In this document: in pieces, positions 17,637 to 26,849 of the stretch
How positions within the stretch are numbered: the stretch's first letter is position 1
How the letters are laid out: the number at the start of each line of letters is the position of its first letter
DNA from: Rheinheimera sp.
GTDB lineage: Bacteria > Pseudomonadota > Gammaproteobacteria > Enterobacterales > Alteromonadaceae
Length of the DNA: 64,000 bases
Direction: 5' to 3'
Assembly: GCA_003482455.1 (NCBI GenBank)
Contig: DMYW01000026.1
Span: forward strand, 61,623-125,622
Program-made: the position numbers and the translations under genes
The notes under the pieces: model-generated
The model's input: only the letters and a program-made list of their open reading frames with translations
Database searches by the model: none
Told to the model about the DNA's origin: nothing

Positions 17637-18824
17637 TCAGAACCAATAAAGTAGCTGGACTGCCCACAAATCATGATAGCGCGACTGGTTCACCGCTAAA
17701 TCTGGGACTACATTGGGTCCTAAACGGCCCGTACCATCGGAATAATGGTATTCCAATTTTATCTGCAGCTTTTCCGCCAAGTTTTGACTAAGGCCAATCC
17801 CTGTGTCGTTTTGAAAGCCAAAATAACTTTTGATCATGCCGCCTGATTGGATAGGCAACAAACTGCCGCGACGATCATCTTTGTTACCTACATAGTAGTC
17901 GTGGCTTAAATAAAGCTTAGTGTCTGGGGTCAGCTCAATACTGCCAAGAACAAACACCCCTTGAGCAAACACGGTGCGGTCGAACACTGGGGCATAAAAC
18001 CCATGGACTACTACCCGCTCTTGCATAATTTCGCTGCTGAGCTCCCACCACTGCGCGGAATAACGCCAGTTCGCCATCACCCGTTGCACAGTAAAATCAC
18101 CGTCGAACCAATAATCTACGGCGGCTTTTTTATAGTTAAAATCCGAATCAAGCAGACTGATGCCCCATTGGCTTTGGCTGGCTTGGGGGCGGAAATACAC
18201 TGAAAATTGATGGACGAAGTCTTGTTCGGTCGCGCCTTGGACACTCGTTGCAACCACCCGTTGTGCCATTTCTTTGGTGACAGGCGTAGAACCATAACTC
18301 CAATTGACTTCGATTTCACCAAAGCGTGTGTTATTGGTCGATTTTAGTAACGCGCCGTCAGAACCTACCGCAATATCGCGAAACGCATCAAAATAAACGG
18401 TTTGGGGTAACACGATCATTGGCCTAGTGACGGGGACATCACGGGTGCTGGAATACAACCAATGCACGTTTTTAAAGCGTCCCAAATACAAATCAAGCTG
18501 CCAATCTAAATCATTCACCAAAGTGCGGTTTAAAAACAAATAATCGACGCGCCAACCGTCTTTATAGCGATTGCCGCCGTCGAGATACATCAATTGCCCG
18601 GCAAAACGCCAATCACTTGCCAGCTGATAGCTGGTATTGATGCCAACTTCGGTCAATTCAGTCGATAATTTGCCCGTGTCGTTGACAAAATTACTGCGTT
18701 CACTTTGCATCAAGCCTTGCGAGATAAAGCCGTGCCACTGCCAATCCTCAGCATTAGCAGCGTGCGACAACATAAGCCCCGCAAACAGCAGGCTATGGCT
18801 TAATTTGAATAATCTGCAGCGCAC
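17637..18824 (-). CDS. Predicted outer-membrane protein in a PstS-like/GGDEF operon
   Basis: 395 residues with signal peptide ending at ANAED, a mature part of alternating aromatic and polar residues and a C-terminal AVQLLYWF ending in Phe, the usual signature of a barrel inserted by BAM. No named family is recognised. Start is GTG 18824 with AAGGA eight bases upstream; it overlaps the end of the upstream PstS-like gene by 32 bases. The tight three-gene set points to a shared function. Confidence 0.78.
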   Translation of the reverse strand: MRCRLFKLSHSLLFAGLMLSHAANAEDWQWHGFISQGLMQSERSNFVNDTGKLSTELTEVGINTSYQLASDWRFAGQLMYLDGGNRYKDGWRVDYLFLNRTLVNDLDWQLDLYLGRFKNVHWLYSSTRDVPVTRPMIVLPQTVYFDAFRDIAVGSDGALLKSTNNTRFGEIEVNWSYGSTPVTKEMAQRVVATSVQGATEQDFVHQFSVYFRPQASQSQWGISLLDSDFNYKKAAVDYWFDGDFTVQRVMANWRYSAQWWELSSEIMQERVVVHGFYAPVFDRTVFAQGVFVLGSIELTPDTKLYLSHDYYVGNKDDRRGSLLPIQSGGMIKSYFGFQNDTGIGLSQNLAEKLQIKLEYHYSDGTGRLGPNVVPDLAVNQSRYHDLWAVQLLYWF

Positions 18825-19227
18825 TCGGTAATTCCTTCATTTCAGCATACCCAATAGCCCCTGGTGTCGATTGCACAAGTTCAATCATGGTGGCGAGGTC
18901 AGCAACTTCGATTGGGGGCGTTCCTGTCCCCGAATAAGTTAATTTCTGCCAAACCCGATCCAATTGATATGGAAACAACTGCAGTTTCTGTTCCACAAAC
19001 ACCATATGGATCGACGTATTGGAAGGTAAGACATACACACGTATAGGCAGGCCATCAGGCCATTTCACTTGACGCATCATAAAGATGCTGCGTAATTGAG
19101 CGGGCGTGAGCTGTTTGACTGGAACACTGCTGTGCGCAATGACCTCGGGTTGCACGTTTGGCGGTTCCGCCAACACCCAAGGGATCATTACGAATGCGCA
19201 TAGAGCGATGAGCCTGCGTTTTGCCAC
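18793..19227 (-). CDS. Small PstS-like periplasmic phosphate-binding-family protein
   Basis: 144 residues: signal peptide ending near VLAEP, then one domain with PVKQLTPAQLRSIFMMRQVKWPDG and the C-terminal PGAIGYAEM, both typical of the PstS-like (PBP superfamily type 2) phosphate-binding family. It is much shorter than true PstS (about 320), so likely it is a one-domain relative used in signalling, not transport. No pstCAB is present. First gene of the operon with a barrel and a GGDEF-EAL protein. Confidence 0.8.
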   Translation of the reverse strand: MAKRRLIALCAFVMIPWVLAEPPNVQPEVIAHSSVPVKQLTPAQLRSIFMMRQVKWPDGLPIRVYVLPSNTSIHMVFVEQKLQLFPYQLDRVWQKLTYSGTGTPPIEVADLATMIELVQSTPGAIGYAEMKELPSALQIIQIKP

Positions 19228-19268
19228 GGTGTCCTTCTGCCCAAAGTCCCTGATTAAAAGGGGGATTT

Positions 19269-19296
19269 TCTGTTAGAACTACAATTCGCTAACAGA
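19269..19296. promoter_or_regulatory. Inverted repeat upstream of the PstS-like operon
   Basis: TCTGTTAG (19269-19276) and CTAACAGA (19289-19296) are perfect 8-base arms with a 12-base spacer, about 40 bases before the PstS-like start codon. It could be an operator or an RNA hairpin; no known regulator matches. Confidence 0.4.
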
Positions 19297-19378
19297 GCTA
19301 GTTTTCGCAGTATAGACAATCAATCGAAAAGTCGAAATCTGAAATTCAACTTACTACCGCAGAATTTTGGCTAAAGCA

Positions 19379-19409
19379 GGAACATCAGCGGCGCCGATGT
19401 TCCTTTTTT
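19379..19409. terminator. Terminator-like hairpin after the choice-of-anchor I gene
   Basis: GGAACATC pairs with GATGTTCC around a GC-rich nine-base loop. Six T follow on the plus strand, and only a weak TGCTTT on the minus strand. It lies seven bases past the stop codon of the minus-strand gene, so it likely serves that gene although the better T run faces the other way. Confidence 0.6.
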
Positions 19410-19415
19410 CACCGC

Positions 19416-21182
19416 TTAGCGCTTTTCAGTTAACGAGTACACAGTGACAGTACCTGAGACTTCATTGGCACTGACTAGCAAGGGCTGTCCAACAGGACTT
19501 TGCGCTGCGCTGATAAACACCAAGGATTCAGGGCCTAAGTCTCCGGCTTGTTGCACATCCCCGGTGACAGTCGCAGGCAGTGTGTCATCGTTGATGCTAT
19601 ATATAGCATCCAGGTTGCGGTTGATGCTGTAGTCAACAAACACAGGTTGGAATGGATTGGTGATGTCATAGACATAAATGCTGCTCATCCGCTCTGCACC
19701 GATAAAGGCGTACAGTCGATTACCAATGGTACCGAGTGTTAATGCCTCAGGTTCAGGGCCTTTGTCATCGGAGCGGTTATCCCCTTCCATCGTTACATGA
19801 TTTGAATTGAATTTAGTGCCGTGGATACTGGCCGCAATGCGCTCTAAATCATTACCAGAATCAAATACTTGCATGCCGTTGCTGTCCCAAATACTAAAAG
19901 AGCGAGCGCCGAAGGCATACAGCTGCTGCGCGGCGCCATTGGCATCTTGTCCAAGCGCTGTGCTGACGTTTAACCGCCCTAAACCGTCTTTGTTATACAT
20001 TGATGCTTGTGCTGCTTGTAGATCGACTGAGCGGGTAACGCTGGCCACCCGTTTTTGTTCAGAATACCCAGGCCAATCACGTGCGTCGCCTTCGTTAGCC
20101 GTCACCACAAAGTTCGCGCCTTGCCAAGTAAAATTAGCAATAGTGTCTGGCTGATACATGCCACGAAGGCCTGGTACAGTTTGCAACAACACGCCGTCTT
20201 TGTTGCTGACATCAAGACTATTGCGACTTAGGCTGTGATCTTTAAAGCCCAACCCTTGAATAGCAGTGACTGTCGCGCTGGTTAAGTCTACTTTGGCGAG
20301 TGCGTTATTTTCTTGCAGACTCACCCATGCGGTTTTGCCATCATTACTGACGGTAATGTATTCAGGTTCTAAGTCTTGGCTAACAGTAGTGCCCTGCGGC
20401 GCCGCAAATTTTACGCCTTTGCTGGCTAAACTGGCTTGCTGACTATCAAAGCTTGCAAAACCAATGGTTTGCGCTTGCTGAGCCGGTTCCCCTGCCGCAA
20501 CACTGATCACACTAATAGCACCAACCGGATCCACACTGTAATCAGGCGCAGGTTCGCCTTCGTTGGCCACCAGCACTTTGTCACCAGCTGGAGTGAACGT
20601 CACCATATCAGGCAAAGAACCCACTTTCACAGCTCGGACAAACTGCGGTGCGGCTGTGCCAAACTTATAAAATAGCACCACGCCAGGTTGGGTTTTGACG
20701 CTTGCTTCAACAGCAATGGCCAGCAAATCGCCTTTGATGCTAATTGAATTGGCAAAGCCTAAGTTGATAGTTTCAGTCGTATTTTCAGCAGACTGTACTT
20801 GCACCGACGTCGGGATCGCCAGCGGCAAGCTGGTTAACGTATTTGCGGTGATGGGATCATTCAGCGCTTGGTTTTTGACCTGGCTGATATCCAAGATCTC
20901 AACACGGTTAGCAGCACCGTTCACCACGTAAATTTGTTTACGCACAGCGTCATATTGAGCAATTTCCGCCGCGCCAGCACCATAGGTGCCGGTAACAAAC
21001 CGCGCGATCGGTTGCAGTGTCATGCCGACTGGCGCATTTGCGCCGGCACTGCCGGTGGCGCCAGTCGCGCCGGTAGCTCCCGTTGCGCCAGTTGCGCCTG
21101 GTGCGCCATCTTGCCCTTCTAAATTACAAGCACTCAGTGTTAAACCTAACACCGCCGCCAACATCCACGATTGAGTACGCAT
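19416..21182 (-). CDS. Choice-of-anchor I family lipoprotein with collagen-like repeat
   Basis: 588 residues. The N-terminus is a lipoprotein signal with lipobox LSAC, followed by a collagen-like Gly-Ala-Thr stretch (GAPGATGATGATG...) of about 25 residues. The rest is a beta-propeller-like domain of the choice-of-anchor I family, with EPAPDYSVDPVGAISV, ANEGDARDW and DNRSDDKGPEPEAL among its conserved pieces; relatives are annotated as alkaline phosphatase-like or esterase-like. Enzyme activity is not proven by sequence. ATG 21182 has AAGGA eight bases upstream; TTG 21200 is less likely. A Pho-box-like repeat upstream suggests phosphate control. Confidence 0.87.
   Translation of the reverse strand: MRTQSWMLAAVLGLTLSACNLEGQDGAPGATGATGATGATGATGSAGANAPVGMTLQPIARFVTGTYGAGAAEIAQYDAVRKQIYVVNGAANRVEILDISQVKNQALNDPITANTLTSLPLAIPTSVQVQSAENTTETINLGFANSISIKGDLLAIAVEASVKTQPGVVLFYKFGTAAPQFVRAVKVGSLPDMVTFTPAGDKVLVANEGEPAPDYSVDPVGAISVISVAAGEPAQQAQTIGFASFDSQQASLASKGVKFAAPQGTTVSQDLEPEYITVSNDGKTAWVSLQENNALAKVDLTSATVTAIQGLGFKDHSLSRNSLDVSNKDGVLLQTVPGLRGMYQPDTIANFTWQGANFVVTANEGDARDWPGYSEQKRVASVTRSVDLQAAQASMYNKDGLGRLNVSTALGQDANGAAQQLYAFGARSFSIWDSNGMQVFDSGNDLERIAASIHGTKFNSNHVTMEGDNRSDDKGPEPEALTLGTIGNRLYAFIGAERMSSIYVYDITNPFQPVFVDYSINRNLDAIYSINDDTLPATVTGDVQQAGDLGPESLVFISAAQSPVGQPLLVSANEVSGTVTVYSLTEKR
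21053..21115. repeat. Nine-base tandem repeat coding for Gly-Ala-Thr triplets
   Basis: Degenerate copies of a nine-base unit encode the collagen-like stretch of the lipoprotein. Such repeats vary in number between strains by slippage in other bacteria; here the copies differ at silent positions. Confidence 0.7.
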
Positions 21183-21229
21183 AAGAATGGTCCTTGTCAA
21201 AAAATTGGCTTTGAGCCTACAAAGTCAAC

Positions 21230-21247
21230 ATGACAAGGCCATGACAA
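21230..21247 (-). promoter_or_regulatory. Pho-box-like direct repeat
   Basis: On the minus strand TTGTCAT occurs twice, 11 bases apart with a GGCC spacer, about 48 bases before the lipoprotein ATG. The E. coli PhoB box is two CTGTCAT-like heptamers with a four-base spacer, so the arrangement and sequence match well (six of seven positions each). Confidence 0.65.
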
Positions 21248-21358
21248 TTGCGCACAGAATCAAATAGACGAACCATGGGGAAAATCTCGAAAATTTGCTT
21301 GTAAATCAGAGCAAAACGACAACACTAAAGAAGCTATGCCACCTAACGGAGATACACT

Positions 21359-22204
21359 GTGAACGCTGCGGAATGTGCTCGTCAGGTCAGTGACGTATTT
21401 GTGTTACCTGAAACCTGCCTCAAAATTAAAGAAATTATCGACAATCATGTCAGCGATATGGATGAAATCGCTGAGTTGATCCAATTCGACCCTGTGTTGT
21501 CATCACGCTTGTTAAAACTAGCGAATAGCGCTTTGTACAGCTTCCCACAACAAGTCGATTCCGTCGAAAAAGCCGTGCTACTGTTGGGTGAAAATCAGGT
21601 GTATAACCTAGTGGTGGCTTATGGTGCCGCAGAAGCATTTGCGACCATCGACCCGAAAGTGATTCAGTTGGAACGTTTTTGGGAGCAAAGCATTTATTGC
21701 GCCTTGCTGGCAAAATATTTGGGCCTGAAAGCCAATCTAAACCCCAAAGATCCTGTTTATTTAACGGGACTACTGCACAACCTCGGTGAGTTGGTGATGA
21801 TTGAAGTTAATCCTGATGCGGCGCGCAAATGCCAGCTGGGGCTTAGCGATCAGCATCCATGGCAATTACAACAACAAGTGTTAGGTTTTACCTACGCCGA
21901 TTGCAGTGCCGAGTTATTGCGTTGTTGGCAGCTGCCACAACGCTTAGTATCACCTTTGTTACATCTGCATCAACCTGAATTGAGCCAAGGTATTCGGGTG
22001 AACTTGGTGATCCACATCGCCGCATGTTGTGCCATCTCATTGATTAACAAAGAACGCTATCCACTGAAAAACCTGTTGGACATGCAATTGGTAGCACAGG
22101 CAGGTTTGACCGAAGAACAACTGCAAGAGGCCATGGATTTTGCTGTCCTCGAGGGCATGGCCATTTTGTCCTTGCTCAATCCAAGTCTTTTTACTGTGTT
22201 GTAA
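21359..22204 (+). CDS. HDOD domain protein
   Basis: 281 residues, essentially one HDOD domain, with the expected helix VSDMDEIAELIQFDPVLSSRLLKLANSALYSF and the segment TGLLHNLGELVMI where HD-GYP enzymes hold their metal ligands. HDOD proteins lack catalytic metal sites and act in signalling. No output domain is attached. GTG start with GGAG seven bases upstream. It has its own terminator and converges with the S46 peptidase gene. Confidence 0.9.
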   Translation: MNAAECARQVSDVFVLPETCLKIKEIIDNHVSDMDEIAELIQFDPVLSSRLLKLANSALYSFPQQVDSVEKAVLLLGENQVYNLVVAYGAAEAFATIDPKVIQLERFWEQSIYCALLAKYLGLKANLNPKDPVYLTGLLHNLGELVMIEVNPDAARKCQLGLSDQHPWQLQQQVLGFTYADCSAELLRCWQLPQRLVSPLLHLHQPELSQGIRVNLVIHIAACCAISLINKERYPLKNLLDMQLVAQAGLTEEQLQEAMDFAVLEGMAILSLLNPSLFTVL

Positions 22205-22216
22205 ACCTCAAAACAA

Positions 22217-22240
22217 CAAACCACCCCGCGGGGTGGTTTG
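22217..22240. terminator. Bidirectional terminator between HDOD and S46 peptidase genes
   Basis: A perfect 24-base palindrome (CAAACCACCCCG and its complement) lies between convergent genes. T-rich sequence follows on both strands, best for the minus direction. Confidence 0.8.
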
Positions 22241-22255
22241 TCTTGTTAGCTCTTG

Positions 22256-24490
22256 TTATCGAACTAGCGTCATTTCTTGCAGTAAATTATCTGCATGATC
22301 AACATCTTGCATCAACCACAACACATACCGGATATCCACATGCACCGCGCGAGTGATCTCGGGGTTGAAATACCAATCTTTGGTGATGGACTCGTACGTA
22401 GAGTCGAAGTTCAACCCGACCAGTTCACCATTGGCATTCATCACAGCTGAACCTGAGTTACCGCCAGTGGTATCGGCGCTGGATAAAAAGTTCACCGGCA
22501 CCGAGTTAAACTCGGCAAGCGTACTTTTTGGACAGACGGTACAAGGCTTGTCACCCGACAAATCTTTATAGAAGTAACCGTCATATTTTTTCGCTTGATA
22601 GGCATCGACTAACGCTTGTGGCACTTGAAACGGCGCTTTGTCTTGTCGTTTTGCGATCAAGCCACGCACCGACGTAAACGGCGTTTTAAACATGCCATCG
22701 GCTGCAGGGTAACCATCGACTGAACCATAAGTGACCCGCAGTGTCGAGTTGGCATCCGGGTAAACCGGCAACCCTTTGCTTTGGTTGTAAGCTATGATGG
22801 CTTGCATATAGGCGGGGCGAACTTTCAACAATTGCCCTTGGATGGTTTTTTGCTGTTGTTCTAACGCGATGTTTTTATCGAACAATTTCACCGCTAGTTG
22901 AATAAAGGGGTCTTCACTTTTCGCAAAATCTTCTGGGGTTTTGTCCAGCCACGCCAGACGGCCTTCAGCGGTTAACAAGCCAGTTTTGCTGTACCAAGCT
23001 GTTAATAGTTCGGCAATTTGCGTCGAAGACATACCGGGTTTTAAACCCAAGGCTTGGTTAAGCTCTGATACTTGCAGCTTGCTGTCTTGCGCCAAATATT
23101 CAGCCAGCTGTTCTGACCACAAAGCGACATCAACTTCTGGCGCAAACGAGGTGTCCAAACGCTTCATTTTGCCCTGCAGCATTTTTAAGTCACGTTGCTG
23201 GAAGCCAATTTCGCGCTGCTCATCCGGCTTTTGTTGCTCTCGCGCAAAGCGATACGCATCCATCGCCGCCTTTAACAAATCACTGCGTTTGGCGTTTTCA
23301 AAATACCAGGTTTGTTGCAGGTAGGCCTGCTCCGCCGCAACCACTTTGGCGAGCTCTGCCAGTACCTTTTTGTATTGGGCTTTGTCTTTGCCACTGCCAA
23401 TCCATTTTGCCAGCGCTTGTTGTTGCTGCTGTTTAATGGCGTGAATATCCGTCACTTTAAAACCGTCTAATAAGCCGTTGAGCTTTTTCATCCGGTTGTT
23501 ATAGCCTTTGACCACGGAGGCATATTTCACTTTGAAATCAGCGTTTTGCGCGCCTAGTCTGTCAATGGTGTTGATCATCTGCGCATAGGTTTTTACGCTG
23601 GCTGGATATTGCCAGTTAGCGGCAAAGGCGATTTCTTCGGCTAAGCGATAACGACTGGTTTGCCCAGGGTAGCCGGCAAGTAAAATAGGATCGCCTGCTT
23701 TTACACCATTGGCATTCACCCGCAGAAAGCTTTTCGGCTGATAAGGCACGTTATCCACGGAGTACGGCGCAGGTTTGCCATCTTTGCCAACATAACCACG
23801 CAAGAAGGTGTAATCACCGGTGTGGCGTGGGTACTCGTAGTTGTCAATATCACCGCCAAAGTTACCAATCGACTCAGGTGGCGCATACACCAAACGCACG
23901 TCTTGGATCATCAACTGTTTGATTAAGAAGAACTGTAAACCATGGTGAAACGCTACGACGTTACAGCGGTAATTCGCGTCCGTTTCACAAGTTTGGATCA
24001 GTTGCTTGCGGTTGGCTTCAACCGCATCGAACCGCTGCAAATCGGTCAGCGTTGGCGCTAGCTTCCCCGTCACTTCGGCGGTGACATCTTGCACCAGCTC
24101 GGTCACATATAAACGCTCGTTGGCACCTGCTGGTAACTCTTCAGCCATGGATTTAGCTAAGAATCCTTGCTCAATCAAGTTGCGCTCAGCCGTGGAGTTT
24201 TGCTGGATTGCACCATAACCACAGTGATGGTTGGTGATAACCAAGCCATTGGGCGACACAAAAGAGGCGGAGCAATAACCTAAACTGACAATGGCGTTCA
24301 TCGGGTAAGCATTTAAATCGGCCAACTGGTTGGCTGGAATTTGAATGCCCTTGGCGGTGAGCTGGTTTTGCAATTGCGCCATTTGGTAGGGTTGCCATTG
24401 ACCTTCATCAGCCGAGCTTGACGTGCTGACAGCACCAAGCAGCAAGGTCGCGACCAGGGCCGCGCAACGAGACATACGCAGAGAATTCAT
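22256..24490 (-). CDS. S46 family dipeptidyl peptidase (DPP7/DPP11 type)
   Basis: 744 residues with a signal peptide cleaved near SSADE. The chymotrypsin-like catalytic triad is visible: His89 in TNHHCGYG, Asp in GGDIDNYEYPRH near 225, and Ser679 in GGNSGSA. S46 enzymes remove dipeptides from the N-terminus of oligopeptides in the periplasm and are about 700 residues, as here. Dipeptide preference depends on a residue in the region LVGLNFDSTYES after the catalytic Ser; I cannot assign it reliably. A POT-family peptide transporter is encoded 4 kb away, a sensible partner but not in the same operon. Confidence 0.93.
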   Translation of the reverse strand: MNSLRMSRCAALVATLLLGAVSTSSSADEGQWQPYQMAQLQNQLTAKGIQIPANQLADLNAYPMNAIVSLGYCSASFVSPNGLVITNHHCGYGAIQQNSTAERNLIEQGFLAKSMAEELPAGANERLYVTELVQDVTAEVTGKLAPTLTDLQRFDAVEANRKQLIQTCETDANYRCNVVAFHHGLQFFLIKQLMIQDVRLVYAPPESIGNFGGDIDNYEYPRHTGDYTFLRGYVGKDGKPAPYSVDNVPYQPKSFLRVNANGVKAGDPILLAGYPGQTSRYRLAEEIAFAANWQYPASVKTYAQMINTIDRLGAQNADFKVKYASVVKGYNNRMKKLNGLLDGFKVTDIHAIKQQQQQALAKWIGSGKDKAQYKKVLAELAKVVAAEQAYLQQTWYFENAKRSDLLKAAMDAYRFAREQQKPDEQREIGFQQRDLKMLQGKMKRLDTSFAPEVDVALWSEQLAEYLAQDSKLQVSELNQALGLKPGMSSTQIAELLTAWYSKTGLLTAEGRLAWLDKTPEDFAKSEDPFIQLAVKLFDKNIALEQQQKTIQGQLLKVRPAYMQAIIAYNQSKGLPVYPDANSTLRVTYGSVDGYPAADGMFKTPFTSVRGLIAKRQDKAPFQVPQALVDAYQAKKYDGYFYKDLSGDKPCTVCPKSTLAEFNSVPVNFLSSADTTGGNSGSAVMNANGELVGLNFDSTYESITKDWYFNPEITRAVHVDIRYVLWLMQDVDHADNLLQEMTLVR

Positions 24491-24535
24491 AAAAACCTTG
24501 TTGTTTTCATTGGGAAAGCCAAGAGAGTAAACAAG

Positions 24536-24560
24536 CAGCTGGCTTAACTCAAGCCAGCTG
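24536..24560 (-). terminator. Probable terminator of the porin gene
   Basis: CAGCTGGCTT and AAGCCAGCTG form a perfect 10-bp stem with a five-base loop, 40 bases past the porin stop codon. The minus-strand tail CTTGTTTAC is only moderately T-rich. Confidence 0.6.
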
Positions 24561-24602
24561 GACTGCCGTCAGACAGATCTGATAGGGGATTAGTCGCAAC
24601 GC

Positions 24603-25622
24603 TTAAAACGTCAGCGACGCGCGCAAAGTGAATAAATACGTAGAATCCAGCTCAGTACCGGCATGCTTGATGTATTGAATGACCGGCTGCACAAAAATTT
24701 GCTCGGTGACAGGATATTGCCAATAACTTTCAATCAACCATTCATCCGAGGCATGGCGGATCGCCGCTTGGCTGACCATCAATCCCCATTGCTGGCCTTG
24801 CCATGGTAGCTCTTGCACGATACCGACCATGCGATGTTCTTCAATGGTGTCGACCGCGTCATTGAGCCGCGATAGCACCATAAAGTAGGTCAAAGAGTCG
24901 GTGATTTGCCGCTGATAGTTCAAATACCAGCCATCAATCGCTGTGGTTTGGTTTTCATCGGTCATTGTTTGCCAATCGCCGTTATGTGTCCAATAACCGT
25001 ACGACAACTGCGATTTTTCGGTGACGTAACGTCCTTCCGCCACCACAAATTGCTCGGCAAAGTTACGGTGGTTACGGCCGGCAAACACGCCGCCCATCCA
25101 TTGAAAACCGCGTTCAGGTTCGTAAAACGCACTGCAGGACATGGCTGGATCATAATAGGTTGGTAAAGCAATAGCTGTAGGTGTGATGCCAAGCGGTGGC
25201 GAGATAAAACTGCCGGCGACTGGCACAAAGGCAAACTCCAAATTGGCATCGACTTGACCACACTTTAGCCTTGTATCGGCAGTCACTTGGTACTGCACAT
25301 ACACTTCGTAAATTTTGCTAAAAGGTTCGGCATCGATATTGGAAATGCCTTGAATGTTTTCTGAGATCTCTTCGCCATTTTGGCCACGAAACGCCTTCAG
25401 ATTTCCAAACACTAACCAGTCATCGCCTGACTGATATTGGGCTTCCAAGGTGCTAAGTGCGCGTACGGCAGAACCTCGCTCCAGCGTATCGCCTCCAGCT
25501 TTGGTCATATCCAGCAGCACATTGAATTGACTGGAAAATGCATGTTCTTCAGCAGGTGTGGTTGCTGTGGCGTAAGCCAGATGGCAACAAAAACAAGTAG
25601 ATAGGAGAATAATGGGCTTCAT
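24603..25622 (-). CDS. Outer-membrane porin, carbohydrate-porin-like
   Basis: 339 residues: signal peptide (ends near AYATA), a mature barrel of short alternating strands and a C-terminus LFTLRASLTF ending in Phe. The pattern with FAFVPVAGSFISPPLGITPTAI and PVIQYIKHAG resembles the OprB-like carbohydrate-selective porins, shorter than typical. Substrate unknown. GGAG precedes the ATG by five bases. Head-to-head with the membrane protein gene at 25733 across 110 bases. Confidence 0.75.
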   Translation of the reverse strand: MKPIILLSTCFCCHLAYATATTPAEEHAFSSQFNVLLDMTKAGGDTLERGSAVRALSTLEAQYQSGDDWLVFGNLKAFRGQNGEEISENIQGISNIDAEPFSKIYEVYVQYQVTADTRLKCGQVDANLEFAFVPVAGSFISPPLGITPTAIALPTYYDPAMSCSAFYEPERGFQWMGGVFAGRNHRNFAEQFVVAEGRYVTEKSQLSYGYWTHNGDWQTMTDENQTTAIDGWYLNYQRQITDSLTYFMVLSRLNDAVDTIEEHRMVGIVQELPWQGQQWGLMVSQAAIRHASDEWLIESYWQYPVTEQIFVQPVIQYIKHAGTELDSTYLFTLRASLTF

Positions 25623-25732
25623 GCCGGCTCCAAAAAGGCCTGATCATAGCCAAAGCTATAGGTAAGGCCTTGAGCTCTGTCAAATTTTTGGTCAAAGTGG
25701 CACTATGACTTATTGCTTCGAAGGAATGAATA

Positions 25733-26767
25733 ATGACAGAAACCACCGCCTTACCAGCCTCGGGACATCCAAGCCGATGGGAACGCCTCAAATCACGCTG
25801 GCCTTTACTGAATTCTGCGCAAAAGCTGTATGCGATGTCCTGTGTACTGGCCCTTTTAAACCTCTTTACGGCATTTCAATTCAATAGTTTACTCGGTCTG
25901 TTGGGGCTTACAGCGATAGGTGCCTTGACGTTAGATATTTGGAATGTGTTTGAACATTTATGGCACCGCCTTGCCGGCAAAACTTTTTTAGTAGCGATTT
26001 ATTTGATACTCGCCAACTACTGCTATGCGCTAGCACAAAGCCAAGTGAACACACTCGTCGGCATCAAACCTGATTTAATTCCGCATAGTGTCCATATGAA
26101 TTTGTTTCTACTGGCTCCTTTGTGGTGCTTTGCGCTGGCCTGTGTAGTGCTAATTCTCTACACCGCGTTCCATGCCGCCAAAGGCATGCTGATGTTATTC
26201 TTAAGGCCGTTTGGCGTGCGTAGTCATCATTTATCGGATGAGGCCCATCCGGTGTTGTTTATGCTGATCCGAGTATTGTTGCTACCTGTGACTATTACCT
26301 ACTTAGCGATAGCCATCTCTGGTTATCTGGTCGCTGGCAATATCGCCGGCACCGATATCAATCTCGTCGGTGGTGGCCAAGATAAACCTATCCAGATTGA
26401 AACTAAATTGGCGGCTCCCGCAGTGAAAGTGGAAGATGCCTCAGATAACGCTGCTGCCAACACGCCTGCAGCGCAAAAGAAACAATCGATCGAACTGTTT
26501 ACCGGCACTGTCGAAAATCCATTGCAAGTACTAGCCACCCCTAACCTGCCCTGGATTGATCGGATTGTGGCGGGCTTTTTGTACAACGTGGAATCAATGA
26601 GCCGCTCACAATGTCAACTCAGTGGTGCTGAACATTTGGTGCCACTGAATGACTATGAAGTGTTAATCATCAACCCTGATCCGAAAGAAGCATCAGGTTT
26701 TAAATTCTTTACCAGAGCCTGCAACTCAGCCCATTTGCCCAAAGTACAGCTAGTTACTCAACCTTGA
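25733..26767 (+). CDS. Conserved inner-membrane protein of unknown function
   Basis: 344 residues with a soluble N-terminus of about 30 residues, four or five hydrophobic segments between 40 and 205, then a periplasmic or cytoplasmic C-terminal part of about 135 residues rich in Ala, Pro and Asp. I do not recognise a family. AAGGAATGAATA precedes the ATG. A strong terminator follows. The C-terminal domain has two Cys (RSQCQLSG and TRACNS) that could form a disulfide if it is periplasmic. Confidence 0.7.
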   Translation: MTETTALPASGHPSRWERLKSRWPLLNSAQKLYAMSCVLALLNLFTAFQFNSLLGLLGLTAIGALTLDIWNVFEHLWHRLAGKTFLVAIYLILANYCYALAQSQVNTLVGIKPDLIPHSVHMNLFLLAPLWCFALACVVLILYTAFHAAKGMLMLFLRPFGVRSHHLSDEAHPVLFMLIRVLLLPVTITYLAIAISGYLVAGNIAGTDINLVGGGQDKPIQIETKLAAPAVKVEDASDNAAANTPAAQKKQSIELFTGTVENPLQVLATPNLPWIDRIVAGFLYNVESMSRSQCQLSGAEHLVPLNDYEVLIINPDPKEASGFKFFTRACNSAHLPKVQLVTQP

Positions 26768-26802
26768 GCAACCATGTGCCCAGAACCAGACTCAACCAAA
26801 AC

Positions 26803-26832
26803 AAAAGCCCCGCATGTCGCGGGGCTTTTTTT
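26803..26832. terminator. Strong bidirectional terminator
   Basis: An 11-bp stem AAAAGCCCCGC/GCGGGGCTTTT with a five-base loop has T-rich flanks on both strands, serving the convergent unknown membrane protein gene and the POT transporter gene. Confidence 0.9.
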
Positions 26833-26849
26833 ATTCGCTATCAACCGTG

